A DNA stretch of 64,000 nt from Thalassotalea psychrophila (GCF_031583595.1 NZ_CP134145.1:3162001-3226000), one strand, 5' to 3'; counted from the first letter of the stretch, positions 1-10,844 are shown. Numbers and translations are program-made. The notes: a model not told the origin generated them from the letters alone.

Positions 1-131
1 TTATAAAAATCACAGGAAGTAGTTGCAACACCTGAAGGTAAATTCATTGACTTGTTCTGACTCCAATAATCTGTTCCATCGGCGAAAACAGAGAATGAAA
101 AGAGGGATAGTACGAATAATAGTGATTTCAA
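1..131 (-). CDS. N-terminus of small secreted protein (partial)
   Basis: Forty-three codons run off the left edge. The start is a TTG at 129-131 with AAGGA five bases upstream on the minus strand. Translation gives a classic Sec signal peptide: Lys at position 2, a hydrophobic core (LLFVLSLFSFSVF), and a likely cut after Ala17 followed by DGTDYWSQNKS. Two facts support coding: no stop in 131 bases and the textbook signal peptide. An ATG eight bases upstream on the minus strand is in another frame and stops soon. The function is unknown because the mature domain lies outside the window. Confidence 0.6.
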   Translation of the reverse strand, partial: MKSLLFVLSLFSFSVFADGTDYWSQNKSMNLPSGVATTSCDFY

Positions 132-603
132 AGTTCATCCTTTTTTAAAGCCTAACAGCTTATTAGACGGGAAAAAATCCTTTTAAATACAATTCATATA
201 CCGTCTGATTTTTATCAGATATAAATAAAATTAACTAAATAACATAAGTATATCAAGTGTTTATTGATTTAGTTTGATAGGCCTTCGGGAAAAGCGTGTT
301 TTAAACTCGTTTTCTCTGGTGAAAGCGTGCAAATACATAGTATTGAAAAATTTTGCTTATACAATGCCAAATAATCATTAGAAAATATATGGGTAAAATT
401 ATTAGGCTAATGTATGGAAAGCGCACCAAGGGAACATATATATTAGTGGCACAACTAATGTAGTTGTCCACTCACCTGTAACCTTAAATAAAATTATGGG
501 GTTCTGATCTTTGATCAGGTTCGATTAATTTTATATGAGGTAGATTTTTATAGTAACGTGAATATTTGACGGTCTTCTTGACGGTTCAGAAAGTATCAGG
601 CAT
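132..603. other. Gene-less 470-bp interval with two stem-loops
   Basis: I find no convincing gene here. Two hairpins stand out. One at 445-472 pairs AGTGG(C)ACAACTA with TAGTTGTCCACT, twelve pairs with one bulged C. The other at 504-518 pairs CTGATC with GATCAG around a 3-nt loop. Neither is followed by a T-run, so neither is a normal terminator. A direct repeat AAAGCGTG occurs near 292 and 322. I do not recognise a riboswitch class. Confidence 0.35.
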
Positions 604-630
604 AAAAAAACCCCTTAAAAACAGAGGTTT
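604..630 (-). terminator. Intrinsic terminator of tRNA-Ser
   Basis: On the minus strand AAACCTCT pairs with AGGGGTTT (eight pairs, one G-U) around a seven-base loop and runs into a T-tract. It lies 13 bases past the tRNA 3' end. Confidence 0.7.
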
Positions 631-642
631 ATCTATAATATA

Positions 643-732
643 TGGCGGTGAGTATGAGATTCGAACTCATGTTAGGGATAAACCTAAACTCGCTTTCCAA
701 GCGAGCGCCTTCAGCCGCTCAGCCAACTCACC
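643..732 (-). tRNA. tRNA-Ser (anticodon GGA)
   Basis: Ninety bases including an encoded CCA. The acceptor stem pairs GGTGAGT with ACTCACC and the discriminator base is G. The anticodon arm is CTCGC-TTGGAAA-GCGAG, giving anticodon GGA. The long variable arm is the class II form expected of serine tRNAs, and the T-loop reads TTCGAAT. It reads UCC/UCU codons. Confidence 0.95.
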
Positions 733-748
733 TAATTTTTTAATTGAT

Positions 749-765
749 CCTGAAACAAGTTCAGG
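749..765. repeat. Short inverted repeat, dispersed family
   Basis: CCTGAA-acaag-TTCAGG followed by GAAAT. The core GAAACAAGTTCAGG recurs at 55598-55611, also in an intergenic gap, so this looks like a dispersed repeat. Confidence 0.5.
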
Positions 766-889
766 AAATCGAAATATACCAAAGGAAATATCTCGATAAG
801 CCGCGTATGTTAGGGAATTATTTACACATACGCAAGCACAAATAGTTGTTTGTTTTACTATTTGTACTTTTTATCAACAATCTAAATGT

Positions 890-1948
890 TTAAGTATTGT
901 TTGTTTGCGCAAGTTTTAAACTAGCTGAGAAATCAAGCATACGGCCAAGTGACTTTAATGCACCTTCTCGTAGCTCATTATCAACAAAGATCTCTCTTCC
1001 TTCACCATCAATTAATGAGTCGTGAATTGCTTTTAAGCCGTTCATAGCCATCCAAGGACAGTGTGCACAGCTTCTACAGGTTGCGCCTTCGCCAGCCGTT
1101 GGAGCTTCGAAGAATTCTTTGTCTGGACAAAGCTGTTGCATCTTGTAGAAAATACCGCGATCGGTGGCCACGATAAATTTTTGGTTGGGCATATCTTGCG
1201 CAGCTTTAATTAACTGACTCGTTGAGCCTACAGCATCAGCAAGGGCTACAACATCTAATGGTGATTCAGGATGAACTAATACCGCAGCATCAGGGTGTAA
1301 TGCTTTCATGTCGTTAAGCGCTTTGGTTTTAAATTCATCATGAACAATACAAGCGCCATCCCACATGATCATGTCTGCATCAGTTTGCTTTTCGATATAT
1401 GCGCCAAGATGCTTATCTGGGCCCCACAAGATTGTTTCGCCCTGCTCGTCTAAGTGCTCAACAATTTCTAAAGCACAAGATGATGTTACTATCCAATCAG
1501 CTCGCGCTTTAACCGCTGTTGATGTATTAGCGTATACAACTACAGTGCGCTCTGGATGCTGATCACAGAAGTTATTAAACTCTTCAATAGGACAACCTAA
1601 ATCTAAAGAGCATGTTGCTTCTAAAGTAGGCATTAATACGGTTTTATGTGGGGTTAGAACTTTTGCCGTTTCGCCCATAAACTTAACACCAGCAACGATT
1701 AAAGTTGTTGCGGGGTGCTCTTTACCAAATCGAGCCATTTCTAGAGAGTCAGCAACACAACCGCCAGTTTCTTCAGCTAATGCTTGAATTTCTGGATCGG
1801 TGTAGTAATGGGCAACTAGTACCGCATTTTTGTCGATTAATAGCTGCTTAATTTTCGCTTTATAATCGGCTTTATCAGCCTCAGTTAATGGCGCTGGTTT
1901 GGCTGGAAAAGTATAATCAAAATCGACAGCTAAGGTTGTTTCTAACAT
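890..1948 (-). CDS. nadA: Quinolinate synthase A
   Basis: NadA condenses iminoaspartate (from NadB) with dihydroxyacetone phosphate to make quinolinate in de novo NAD synthesis, using a cytosolic [4Fe-4S] cluster. The 352-residue protein is full length. Its cysteines fall at 113 ([10 protein letters not shown]), 200 (DGACIVHD) and 297 (CRSCAHCPW), the numbering known for the three cluster ligands of the E. coli enzyme. The substrate motifs [11 protein letters not shown] and HPES are present. The ATG start has only a weak upstream Shine-Dalgarno. The gene stands alone. Beyond its stop there is a nine-pair hairpin (838-865) with no T-run. The symbol is certain from whole-length similarity. Confidence 0.97.
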   Translation of the reverse strand: MLETTLAVDFDYTFPAKPAPLTEADKADYKAKIKQLLIDKNAVLVAHYYTDPEIQALAEETGGCVADSLEMARFGKEHPATTLIVAGVKFMGETAKVLTPHKTVLMPTLEATCSLDLGCPIEEFNNFCDQHPERTVVVYANTSTAVKARADWIVTSSCALEIVEHLDEQGETILWGPDKHLGAYIEKQTDADMIMWDGACIVHDEFKTKALNDMKALHPDAAVLVHPESPLDVVALADAVGSTSQLIKAAQDMPNQKFIVATDRGIFYKMQQLCPDKEFFEAPTAGEGATCRSCAHCPWMAMNGLKAIHDSLIDGEGREIFVDNELREGALKSLGRMLDFSASLKLAQTNNT

Positions 1949-2073
1949 CTCTCTAGAACTCAGTAAAATTTATACATTTAAAAGTGACGGACATTATAAG
2001 AGATTGTCAGCAAAATGTGTAGAACTGTTGTAACTATACATATTTAGGCTTTAACCAGATTACGAATAGTAAA

Positions 2074-3735
2074 TTAATTACCATTCACAATGCTACTAAG
2101 CTCAACAGCATTACTCTCATTTTGAGATTTTTTATCACTATATTCTTGTACTTCAATTGAGTATTGATCTCGACCGTTAGCCTTTGCTTTATACAAACAA
2201 GAGTCAGCATGCTTATATAAATCAAATGCAGTATCTGCATCATCCGGAAAGCTACTAATTCCTATAGAGATAGACAATTTACCGAGCGACTGCCCTCGAT
2301 GTTTAAGGTGCAATTTTCGAACTAGCGAGCATAATTTATCAGCAAGTAATGCAGCATCTTCTTTACTTGTTTCGGGCAATAATATTGCAATTTCTTCACC
2401 ACCTACCCGGCAAACGCTATTTTCTTTACGGGTATTTTTATCTAGTAAAGTGGATATTTCTTTTAATACGTAGTCGCCGGCATCATGGCCAAAATTATCG
2501 TTAAAACGTTTAAAGTGGTCAAAATCCACCATCAGTAATGATAACGACTTGCCATGACGGTTTGCCCTACTTATCTCAAGCTCAAGATTCTCATCAAGAA
2601 AACGACGATTAAACAAGCCAGTTAACGGGTCTTTTAATGCTTGCGAGCGTAACTGATATTGCAACTTCAAGTTCGCCATTGCTAAACCAAGGTGTTCGAC
2701 TACTGATTTTACTAACATCATTCTATCGTCTGATAACTTCCCTTGAATATCAAAATGAACCACACCTATGGTATTACCATGAGCAGACAAAGGAATGCAG
2801 AGCATTTGATCTTGCTCTTCGGCGGTATGTTCGCACCTAATGGTAATATCACTCTCTGTAGTTAAATGGTAATGACCTTTACGTAACGCCCAACATTCAG
2901 AAGGTGCGAATGGCACTTGGGCATTGTTACCTTTTGACCAATTAATTTTAGGCTCAACTAAGTTTCTCGAATCTTTAATAATCGACAAAGAGCCACTTAC
3001 ATCGCCGATAATTTTAGGCACTAAATTAGTAATAATTTTTTCAGCTTCGTCAAAAGATTTACAGGCTGCTAAATAATTTGCTAATTGATTTAGTAATTCA
3101 AATTCACGATTCTTACCTAATAATATTTTTTCATAGCTTTTTTGGCGTTCCATCAAATGTATACGAATTCGCTTATTTAAATTAAAACTAACTAACCCAA
3201 TAAGTATTATTGTTGTCAGAATTAATACCCCAAGTAGCAAAAGAACACGTTGTTCAACCGTTGTGATACTCGCGAGTGGTGTTGCTATTCTGATAATGTA
3301 AGTGCCATTGGCTAATACTGCTTTTTTGGCTACATACAGCATGTCAATTTGTAATGCTTCACTGAAGTGTATTGCTGAACCTTGATCATGTTTTACCGCT
3401 TGTAAAAATTCGGGTTCATGAGCGTGACTATGCATTTGTTCTACAGTTTTATGACTCGAGTCGGCTTTTACCACACCATTGATGTCAATTATGGTTAAGC
3501 GCTGATCATTCTTATTAAACGATTGACTTAACACATAGTTTTGCAGCACTTGTGGTTCTTTGTTTAGCAGTTCATCATAATTATTGGTTTCTAATGACTC
3601 AAGCTGAGCTGCTAGGCTGGTTTTAATTACGTCACTAGTTATTTCATGCAATGATGCAGTAAAAAAAGGGAATGCGAGTGAAAACAATAGCAGCACTGCA
3701 ATTAGTGGCATATAAAACAGCTTGTTATTACTCAT
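2074..3735 (-). CDS. Membrane diguanylate cyclase with GAF domain
   Basis: This 553-residue inner-membrane protein should make cyclic di-GMP from two GTP. Segments in order: TM helix ~9-28; periplasmic sensor ~29-162 with a Cache-like look; TM helix ~163-185; a linker helix; a GAF-like domain ~225-355; and a GGDEF domain ~365-530 opening with DPLTGLFNRRFL. The active-site loop is GGEEI (445-449), an acceptable GGEEF variant. The substrate segment DFDHFKRFNDNFGHDAGD is intact. The inhibitory RxxD site five residues before the loop reads RKEN (436-439), so product inhibition at that site may be lost. There is no EAL domain. The gene is monocistronic, with no partner that names its signal. Confidence 0.9.
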   Translation of the reverse strand: MSNNKLFYMPLIAVLLLFSLAFPFFTASLHEITSDVIKTSLAAQLESLETNNYDELLNKEPQVLQNYVLSQSFNKNDQRLTIIDINGVVKADSSHKTVEQMHSHAHEPEFLQAVKHDQGSAIHFSEALQIDMLYVAKKAVLANGTYIIRIATPLASITTVEQRVLLLLGVLILTTIILIGLVSFNLNKRIRIHLMERQKSYEKILLGKNREFELLNQLANYLAACKSFDEAEKIITNLVPKIIGDVSGSLSIIKDSRNLVEPKINWSKGNNAQVPFAPSECWALRKGHYHLTTESDITIRCEHTAEEQDQMLCIPLSAHGNTIGVVHFDIQGKLSDDRMMLVKSVVEHLGLAMANLKLQYQLRSQALKDPLTGLFNRRFLDENLELEISRANRHGKSLSLLMVDFDHFKRFNDNFGHDAGDYVLKEISTLLDKNTRKENSVCRVGGEEIAILLPETSKEDAALLADKLCSLVRKLHLKHRGQSLGKLSISIGISSFPDDADTAFDLYKHADSCLYKAKANGRDQYSIEVQEYSDKKSQNESNAVELSSIVNGN

Positions 3736-4047
3736 TGACTTTAGCCCTTAGCTTAACCGATATGTAGATTGAATTAGGTTATGTACAATTCAACAAAATT
3801 ATTACCATCTTAAGCGATAACATTCTGTTACACACCTAAGTTTGGTAACAGGAATGTAACTTTGAATTAGTAAGGAATATAAAATCATTAGGTTACAAAC
3901 CTATTGCCGTTTTCAATAGGGACATTGTATATGCCGCGCTAACATGGATGTTAATGAGCGGCCCATGGCAGTTTGCATTCCATCATCCCTGAAGTAAACA
4001 GAAAGTACACCATCCATGGTATTTCTGCATATAGCTCTTCCTTGAGC
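3736..4047. repeat. Intergenic region with dispersed palindromic repeat
   Basis: No gene is seen. The stretch ~3927-4014 holds an AACATGGATGTT palindrome and then GCATTCCATCATCCCTGAAG at 3975-3994, which matches with one mismatch the unit repeated in tandem near 19720-19847. It appears to be a degenerate single copy of that family. Confidence 0.5.
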
Positions 4048-4076
4048 AAAAAAAAAGCGCCGTGTTGGCGCCTTTT
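4048..4076 (-). terminator. Intrinsic terminator after S9 peptidase gene
   Basis: GCGCC-GTGTT-GGCGC stem-loop (4057-4071). On the minus strand it is followed by nine T residues, 17 bases beyond the peptidase stop codon. T residues on the other side make it potentially bidirectional. Confidence 0.85.
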
Positions 4077-4092
4077 AATTAATATTTACTAC

Positions 4093-6567
4093 TTATAAAT
4101 TGTTTTCAAACAACTTAAATATTCTGCGGTATTCATCTAACCAACTGCTTGGTTGCACAAAACCGTGTGGCTCTACTGGGTAGATTGCAGTTTCAAAATC
4201 TTGTTTTTCAAGCTCAATTAAACGTTGTACTAAACGTACAGAGTCTTGGAAGAACACGTTATCATCAACCATTGGTGCATTTATCAATAATGGTTTTTCT
4301 AAACCTTCGGCAAAATAAATTGGTGAACTACGCTCGTAGGCAATTTTGTCATCTTCAGGTGTATTCAAAATGTTTGACGTATAGCCATGGTTATATGATG
4401 TCCAATCAGACACTAAACGTAGTGCAGAGCCTGCTTGGAATACTTCTGGCTCGGTAAACATACTCATTAACGTTAAGAAACCACCATAAGACCCACCGTA
4501 AACACCCACTCGCTTTCTATCGACATTGGCATTGTCAACTAACCAATTAACACCATCAAGCATGTCTTCCACTTCAGGTTTACCCATGTGGCGATAAATA
4601 GCGGTACGCCAATCACGGCCGTAACCTTTCGATGCACGGTAATCCATATCGATAACGGTATAGCCTTTTTGCACTAACATTGAGTGGAACATAAACTCAC
4701 GGAAATAACCCGACCAACCTAAGTGTGAGTTTTGTAAGTAACCCGCACCATGTACAAACATAACAGCTTTACCTTGCACGGCGGCACTTGCGCCATCTGT
4801 AGGTACTGGCTGGTAAACTCTAGAGAAAACGCCTTGTTTGGTATGCGAGGATGGTACTTCAACTATTGTTGGCGCGGTCCATGGCATACTTAAAAACTCT
4901 TCAGTTACAGTATGTGTTAAACGAATTGCCTCAGCATCAATTTGAACATCTTGCACGTAAAGCTCAGGTGGCATAGTTGTTGTTGAGTGTTCAATTAATA
5001 GCTTAGATTCATCCGGCGATAATGAATAACTGTTATTACCACCTAAATCGGTAACCGCTGCAACTGTCGCATCATCAACTGTTACGTTATAAATCTCATA
5101 AATTCCAGGATGTGATTTATTCGCTTGAAAATAAAAGCTGTCTTCATCAGCTGTTTTTGTTAACTGACGTACTTCATAGCTGCCAGAGGTTAACGCTTTC
5201 GCTTTACCATCAACTGGTTTTACGTAAAGGTGACCATAACCAGACTCTTCTGATAGGTAATAAAGCGTTTCGCTTTCATCAAACCAACCGTAGTCATTAA
5301 AATCCCAGTTTATCCAAGCATCATCATGTAAACGATGTTGGCTAACAAACTTTTTATTGTCAAAGTCGATAGTCGCGATCCATCGGTCTTTGTTGTCCCA
5401 CGCTTCCATCATAATGGCAACCTGGTTTGAATCTTTATGCCATTGGATGCTGTTATACATTAAATGAATATTACGCGGTGATTTTTCAGACTTGTATTCT
5501 TTACCTTCACGCTTAAAGTTTTCAGTTTTAACTGACGCTAGTACATCTTCGTCATAGCCAGGTAGAGTCTCATAACCTAATAAATATTGTGCATCGTTTA
5601 CTAAATCTAATAAATACACATCTTCTTTATATTGACGGTTATCAGAAACACGACGACGAACTTTTTGAGGGTCAATTGTGGCATCGCTAGTGATGTAATT
5701 TGGCATGATATCGCCAGCATTACTCCACGAATCAGATTTAGCGACACTAACCACCATCATCTGTGCATTAGGGGATAATTGCGCTTGTACTACTTTTTTA
5801 CCCGCGCCGAAATAAAATATAGAAGTGGCAATAGTCTTATTTTCACTACGCATTTTGCTAGCTTCATCAGCCTTTAAAGCAGAATTACGTTTTTGCAAAG
5901 CCACGTAATCAATTAGCTTTTCTTGCTCCTGAGCAATGTAGGTTTGCTCGCTTTTTTTACCACCAGGAGTATCAATCATTTTCAAATTCGCGAGTTCACG
6001 AACTTGGTTGTTTTTTACATCGTGGGCATAAAATACATTACTAACACGGTAACTAACACGGCCATCAGTTAAGAAAATCGCTTGGCTTTCTACTGCCGAT
6101 GTATAAGTTAATTGAGTGACAGCTTGCGTAGCAATATTTTTTACAAAGACATTACCCTTAAACGTATACAACTCTTGCTTACCATCTGGGCTTAATACCG
6201 CCCCGTCATCGGCAGCAACATGCATATCACTATAAGCGACTTTATTACCATTACCGTCAATACTGATAGATTTCTTAAATAAATCTTTAACAGGGTTACC
6301 TAAACGTTTTTGTTTGTAAAACACCGTCTCGTTATCATCGCCCCAGTACCAAGATGAAGGAGAGCGTGCAAACCAATCAGGATCTGACATTACTTTTTCA
6401 AGGGTAATCACTTGGTTTAAGTCTGGAGCTTTAACTGCTTCACCTTTTACAGGAACCGTCATAGCAACATTATTCGCAGCACTACCGCTGTTTTGTGGAG
6501 CACTATCATTGGAAGCACAAGCGGTTAAAAACACACTTACTGATGCTACAATTAATGGATATTTCAT
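4093..6567 (-). CDS. S9 family (DPP-IV-like) peptidase lipoprotein
   Basis: An 824-residue serine peptidase of the prolyl oligopeptidase family, expected to trim peptides after Pro or Ala. The N-terminus is a lipoprotein signal with lipobox LTAC (Cys17); residue +2 is Ala, so outer-membrane sorting is expected. Residues ~45-560 form the beta-propeller (DPP-IV N-terminal region). The alpha/beta hydrolase domain follows with nucleophile GGSYGG (Ser693), acid VDDN (Asp768 or 769) and EPHGF (His801), so the triad is complete. Length and layout fit the DPP-IV-like S9B group. It is a single gene with its own terminator. The exact substrate cannot be read from sequence. Confidence 0.92.
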   Translation of the reverse strand: MKYPLIVASVSVFLTACASNDSAPQNSGSAANNVAMTVPVKGEAVKAPDLNQVITLEKVMSDPDWFARSPSSWYWGDDNETVFYKQKRLGNPVKDLFKKSISIDGNGNKVAYSDMHVAADDGAVLSPDGKQELYTFKGNVFVKNIATQAVTQLTYTSAVESQAIFLTDGRVSYRVSNVFYAHDVKNNQVRELANLKMIDTPGGKKSEQTYIAQEQEKLIDYVALQKRNSALKADEASKMRSENKTIATSIFYFGAGKKVVQAQLSPNAQMMVVSVAKSDSWSNAGDIMPNYITSDATIDPQKVRRRVSDNRQYKEDVYLLDLVNDAQYLLGYETLPGYDEDVLASVKTENFKREGKEYKSEKSPRNIHLMYNSIQWHKDSNQVAIMMEAWDNKDRWIATIDFDNKKFVSQHRLHDDAWINWDFNDYGWFDESETLYYLSEESGYGHLYVKPVDGKAKALTSGSYEVRQLTKTADEDSFYFQANKSHPGIYEIYNVTVDDATVAAVTDLGGNNSYSLSPDESKLLIEHSTTTMPPELYVQDVQIDAEAIRLTHTVTEEFLSMPWTAPTIVEVPSSHTKQGVFSRVYQPVPTDGASAAVQGKAVMFVHGAGYLQNSHLGWSGYFREFMFHSMLVQKGYTVIDMDYRASKGYGRDWRTAIYRHMGKPEVEDMLDGVNWLVDNANVDRKRVGVYGGSYGGFLTLMSMFTEPEVFQAGSALRLVSDWTSYNHGYTSNILNTPEDDKIAYERSSPIYFAEGLEKPLLINAPMVDDNVFFQDSVRLVQRLIELEKQDFETAIYPVEPHGFVQPSSWLDEYRRIFKLFENNL

Positions 6568-6715
6568 AGTTTAAAATACATCTAAATTCTTAAGTGCTGC
6601 TATTAAAGCAAATAATCAGCCCACAAATCAATCATTGTGGGTGACGAAAAGTTACATTTTATGTAATCCTTTGTAACTCCTGTACATTTTTTAACCGCAC
6701 TTTACTAGTTAAGTC

Positions 6716-6724
6716 TGCTATAAT
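6716..6724 (+). promoter_or_regulatory. Extended -10 promoter of ygiQ
   Basis: TGCTATAAT, a perfect -10 box with the extended TGn motif. No good -35 lies 17 bases upstream, which the extended -10 would compensate. It sits about 65 bases before the ygiQ start. Confidence 0.55.
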
Positions 6725-6789
6725 CCGGCCGATTATTTTCCGGTTGTAGTTAAAACCATTGTAAGCACTAATAAAGGTCACGCTATTTC

Positions 6790-9078
6790 ATGATCCCATT
6801 ACCAAAAACAGAATTGTTCGAATATCCTAAATATTGGGCAGAATGCTACGGCTCAGCACCATTTTTTCCTATGTCTAGAAAAGAGATGGATGAATTAGGA
6901 TGGGACAGTTGTGACATTATTTTAGTTAGTGGTGATGCCTATGTTGATCACCCTTCGTTTGGTATGGCAATAATTGGTCGGATGCTTGAATCACAAGGTT
7001 TTCGTGTGGGTATGATCGCACAACCTGATTGGCATTCAAAAGATGCATTCATGACTTTAGGTAAACCTAACTTATTTTTTGGTGTTACTGCCGGCAATAT
7101 GGACTCAATGATCAATCGTTACACCGCCGAGCGTCGTATGCGCCATGATGATGCATATACACCTAACAACGAAGGTGGCAAACGCCCAGACAGAGCAGTA
7201 ACAGCATACACTCAACGCTGCAAAGAAGCCTATAAAGGTGTTCCCGTAATTATTGGCGGTATTGAAGCGAGTTTACGCCGTATTTCTCATTACGATTACT
7301 GGTCTGACAAAGTTCGCCGTAGTGTCTTATTTGACGCTAAAGCAGACATCTTAATATATGGTAATGCCGAACGCCCATTAGTTGAAGTAGCACATCGCAT
7401 TGCTCGTGGCGAAGATGTAAAAAATATCACCGATGTACGTGGTACTGCGTTTTTGAGTAAAACCGCACTACCAGGATGGCGTGGTGTAGATTCTCGTAGC
7501 ATTGACAGACCAGGAAAAATTGATCCTATTGCTAGCCCATACCAAGACATGACGCCAAGCAATTGTGACAAGGCTGACGAAATAACAGACTCTGGTGTTA
7601 CTATTATTAGTGCAAAAAATAATGCTAATGAGAGTAAAGTAGACATAACTAAAGACGCTGTTCCGATTCAAATTAGCGACTACCAAAATAAAACTTGGGA
7701 TAAAAAATATAAACCTTGGGAAAAAACCTACGTTAAGTTACCAAGCTATGAACAAGTAAGCGTAAACAAAATGCTCTACGCTCATGCTTCACGTATATTC
7801 CATCAAGAAGTAAACCCAGCGAGTGCTCGTGCATTAGTACAAAGTCATGGCGACAGAATTATTTGGTTAAATCCGCCAGCCCTACCATTATCTGAAGAAG
7901 AAATGGATGGTGTGTTTGCTTTACCCTACGCGCGTGTACCTCACCCTAGTTATGGTAATGCTAAAATACCCGCTTATGACATGATCAAAACGTCAATAAA
8001 CATTATGCGTGGTTGCTTTGGTGGTTGCTCATTCTGTTCAATTACCGAGCATGAAGGTCGTATAATTCAATCGCGTTCACAACAATCAATAATTGATGAA
8101 ATTGAAGATATTAGAGATAAAGTACCAGGCTTTACTGGGGTTATTTCTGATTTAGGTGGCCCTACGGCAAACATGTATCAGCTGCGCTGTAAAAGCCCGA
8201 AGGCAGAGGCGACATGTCGCCGTCCTTCATGTGTATGGCCTGATATTTGTGGCCACATGGACACCGATCATACTCCTACTATCGAACTTTACCGTAAAGC
8301 TCGTAAAGTTAAAGGCATTAAAAAAATCCTTATTGCTTCTGGTGTTCGTTACGATTTAGCAATTCGCGATCCTGAATACGTAAAAGAATTAGCCAGTCAT
8401 CATGTTGGCGGCTATTTAAAAATTGCGCCAGAGCATACTGAAGACGGCCCATTAGCAAAAATGATGAAACCAGGTATGGGCTCGTACCATAAGTTTAAAG
8501 AAATGTTTGATCATTACTCTAAACTGGCCGGTAAAAAACAGTTTTTAATTCCGTACTTTATCTCAGCGCATCCAGGCACCACCGACAAAGATATGGTGAA
8601 CTTGGCATTATGGCTGAAAGAAAACAATTTTAAGCTTGATCAAGTGCAAAATTTTTATCCATCACCTTTGGCAAATGCAACAACCATTTACCATACCGAA
8701 GTTGATTCTCTGAATAAGATCAGAAAAGAAGGTACTGCGGTCCCCGTACCTAAAGGTACTATTCAGCGCCGTTTGCACAAGGCAATATTGCGTTATCACG
8801 ATCCGGCAAATTGGCCAATTATCCGTGCCGCATTAACTAAAATGGGCTTAGCACGTAAGTTAATTGGTAGTGGTCCACAATGTTTAGTACCTGTTGAGAC
8901 TCGTAGTGAAAAAAATATGAGTTATCAAAAGGGTAAAAATAACGCCTCCGGTCATAAAACCTCGCCTGGCCAACAGCGTAAAAAAGGTAATTCTTACGGC
9001 AAAAAGCCTGCTCAAAAAGGTTTAACTCGTTTTAGTAACGATCAGTTTAAAAAGCCGAAAAAGAAGCCTGCACGCTAA
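6790..9078 (+). CDS. ygiQ: YgiQ family radical SAM protein
   Basis: A 762-residue member of the YgiQ (UPF0313) radical SAM family, slightly longer than the E. coli protein. The N-terminal ~360 residues form the conserved YgiQ domain ([23 protein letters not shown]). The radical SAM cluster motif is CFGGCSFC (Cys409, 413, 416), followed by the SAM-binding barrel. The C-terminal ~60 residues are Lys/Gly-rich and low in complexity ([19 protein letters not shown]), which suggests nucleic-acid contact. The family's reaction is unknown. The gene is monocistronic between its own promoter and a stem-loop. Confidence 0.93.
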   Translation: MIPLPKTELFEYPKYWAECYGSAPFFPMSRKEMDELGWDSCDIILVSGDAYVDHPSFGMAIIGRMLESQGFRVGMIAQPDWHSKDAFMTLGKPNLFFGVTAGNMDSMINRYTAERRMRHDDAYTPNNEGGKRPDRAVTAYTQRCKEAYKGVPVIIGGIEASLRRISHYDYWSDKVRRSVLFDAKADILIYGNAERPLVEVAHRIARGEDVKNITDVRGTAFLSKTALPGWRGVDSRSIDRPGKIDPIASPYQDMTPSNCDKADEITDSGVTIISAKNNANESKVDITKDAVPIQISDYQNKTWDKKYKPWEKTYVKLPSYEQVSVNKMLYAHASRIFHQEVNPASARALVQSHGDRIIWLNPPALPLSEEEMDGVFALPYARVPHPSYGNAKIPAYDMIKTSINIMRGCFGGCSFCSITEHEGRIIQSRSQQSIIDEIEDIRDKVPGFTGVISDLGGPTANMYQLRCKSPKAEATCRRPSCVWPDICGHMDTDHTPTIELYRKARKVKGIKKILIASGVRYDLAIRDPEYVKELASHHVGGYLKIAPEHTEDGPLAKMMKPGMGSYHKFKEMFDHYSKLAGKKQFLIPYFISAHPGTTDKDMVNLALWLKENNFKLDQVQNFYPSPLANATTIYHTEVDSLNKIRKEGTAVPVPKGTIQRRLHKAILRYHDPANWPIIRAALTKMGLARKLIGSGPQCLVPVETRSEKNMSYQKGKNNASGHKTSPGQQRKKGNSYGKKPAQKGLTRFSNDQFKKPKKKPAR

Positions 9079-9105
9079 TATAAACAGTACTTACAAGGAC
9101 AGAAA

Positions 9106-9140
9106 CAAAGAGAGATATTAATCGTTTATATCTCTCTTTG
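9106..9140 (+). terminator. 13-bp stem-loop after ygiQ
   Basis: CAAAGAGAGATAT pairs perfectly with ATATCTCTCTTTG around a nine-base loop, 27 bases past the ygiQ stop. There is no long T-run after it, so it may be a weak terminator or a 3'-end stabiliser. Confidence 0.5.
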
Positions 9141-9200
9141 TGGTCTATATCGTTAACAAATTACCAACAAAATAAATTTCATTTACTTTGCTTTCTCGCG

Positions 9201-9206
9201 TATAAT
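9201..9206 (+). promoter_or_regulatory. -10 box of ybiT promoter
   Basis: Consensus TATAAT 32 bases before the ybiT start. The hexamer 17 bases upstream is a poor -35 (TTCATT). Confidence 0.45.
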
Positions 9207-9237
9207 GCGCACAAAATTTATACCTTAGGAATATCCA

Positions 9238-10830
9238 TTGATCTCAACAGCTAATATCACCATGCAGTTTGGTGCAAAACCTTTATTTGAAAACATTTCT
9301 GTTAAATTTGGTGGTGGTAACCGCTTTGGTTTAATTGGTGCTAACGGTTGTGGTAAATCAACCTTTATGAAAATTTTAGGTGGTGACCTAGAGCAATCTG
9401 GCGGTACTGTTTCTATAGACGTTAACGAACGTGTTGGTAAATTACGCCAAGATCAATTCGCTTATGAGGAATACTCTGTAGTAGACACGGTTATTATGGG
9501 TCATACCGAGTTATGGGCAATAAAAGAAGAGCGTGACCGTATTTACTCATTACCAGAGATGAGTGAAGAAGAAGGTATGCGTGTTGCTGATTTAGAAACT
9601 GAATTTGCTGAGATGGACGGTTACACTGCTGAAAGCCGTGCCGGTGAGTTATTGCTAGGTCTAGGTATTCCGGTAAGCCAACATTTCGGCCCTATGAGTG
9701 ATGTAGCTCCTGGCTGGAAACTTCGTGTACTTTTAGCGCAAGCATTATTCTCTGATCCAGATATCTTACTTTTAGATGAGCCTACCAACAACTTGGACAT
9801 TCACACCATCCAATGGTTAGAAGACATTTTAAACGAACGTGAATCAACCATGATCATCATCTCGCATGATAGACATTTCTTAAACAGTGTTTGTACGCAC
9901 ATGGCTGATTTAGATTACGGTGAACTACGTGTTTACGCAGGTAACTACGACCAGTATATGTTGGCTGCAACTCAAGCTCGCGCCACTTTAATGGCCGGCA
10001 ATGATAAAAAGAAAGCTCAAATTACAGAGCTACAAGACTTTGTACGTCGTTTCTCGGCAAATGCTTCAAAAGCGAAACAAGCTACGTCACGAGCGAAGCA
10101 ATTAGATAAAATTAAACTTGATGAAGTGAAAGCTTCAAGCCGAGTAACACCGTTTATCCGTTTCGACCAAGAAAAGAAATTGTTCCGAAACTCATTAGTG
10201 ATTGAAAATTTAAACAAGAGTTTTGACGACAATCACGTACTTAAAAATATTAATTTAATGGCTGAAGTTGGTGAAAAAATTGCTATTATCGGTGAGAACG
10301 GTATCGGTAAAACCACGTTCTTACGTACCTTAATGGGTGAAGTTGAATACATGCCAGAAACAGGATCGGCAAAATGGTCTGAAAATGCGCAAATAGCTTA
10401 CTACGCGCAAGACCATGCAACTGATTTTGAAAACGACATGACTTTATTTGACTGGATGAGTCAATGGCGTAGTGAAGGCGATGATGAACAAGTGATTCGT
10501 GGTTACCTAGGTCGCCTGCTGTTTTCAGCTGATGATATTTATAAGTCAGTTAAAGTTCTTTCTGGTGGTGAACAAGGTCGCATGTTGTTTGGTAAAATGA
10601 TGATGCAAAAACCAAACATTTTAGTAATGGATGAGCCAACCAACCACATGGATATGGAATCAATTGAAGCATTAAACATGGCACTTGAGAAATACGAAGG
10701 TACTTTGGTATTTGTTTCACATGACCGTGAGTTTGTATCAACACTTGCTACTCGTGTTATCGAGTTAACAAAAGATGGATACGTTGATTTTGCCGGCACG
10801 TACGAAGAGTACTTAAAAAGCCAAGCGTAA
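9238..10830 (+). CDS. ybiT: ABC-F ATPase YbiT
   Basis: A soluble ABC-F protein with two ATPase domains and no membrane part; family members bind the ribosomal E site and influence stalled or early translation. The 530 residues match YbiT along the whole length. The first domain has Walker [10 protein letters not shown] and Walker [13 protein letters not shown], with APGWK where a standard signature would be LSGGE. A charged linker ~240-300 follows. The second domain has Walker [10 protein letters not shown], signature LSGGEQ and Walker B DEPTNHMD. The start is TTG (9238-9240), supported by TAGGA seven bases upstream and by alignment of the next residues with the family N-terminus. Single gene. 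Confidence 0.95.
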   Translation: MISTANITMQFGAKPLFENISVKFGGGNRFGLIGANGCGKSTFMKILGGDLEQSGGTVSIDVNERVGKLRQDQFAYEEYSVVDTVIMGHTELWAIKEERDRIYSLPEMSEEEGMRVADLETEFAEMDGYTAESRAGELLLGLGIPVSQHFGPMSDVAPGWKLRVLLAQALFSDPDILLLDEPTNNLDIHTIQWLEDILNERESTMIIISHDRHFLNSVCTHMADLDYGELRVYAGNYDQYMLAATQARATLMAGNDKKKAQITELQDFVRRFSANASKAKQATSRAKQLDKIKLDEVKASSRVTPFIRFDQEKKLFRNSLVIENLNKSFDDNHVLKNINLMAEVGEKIAIIGENGIGKTTFLRTLMGEVEYMPETGSAKWSENAQIAYYAQDHATDFENDMTLFDWMSQWRSEGDDEQVIRGYLGRLLFSADDIYKSVKVLSGGEQGRMLFGKMMMQKPNILVMDEPTNHMDMESIEALNMALEKYEGTLVFVSHDREFVSTLATRVIELTKDGYVDFAGTYEEYLKSQA

Positions 10831-10844
10831 AGTTTAAAAATCCC

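Noticed and set aside
280..335. Possible cyclic-di-GMP or other riboswitch
   Set aside because: On both strands the conserved core of known classes is not matched, and no gene follows at a suitable distance.
566..799. Plus-strand reading frame of 77 codons
   Set aside because: It runs antisense across the tRNA-Ser gene and its terminator; no ribosome site and no protein-like features.
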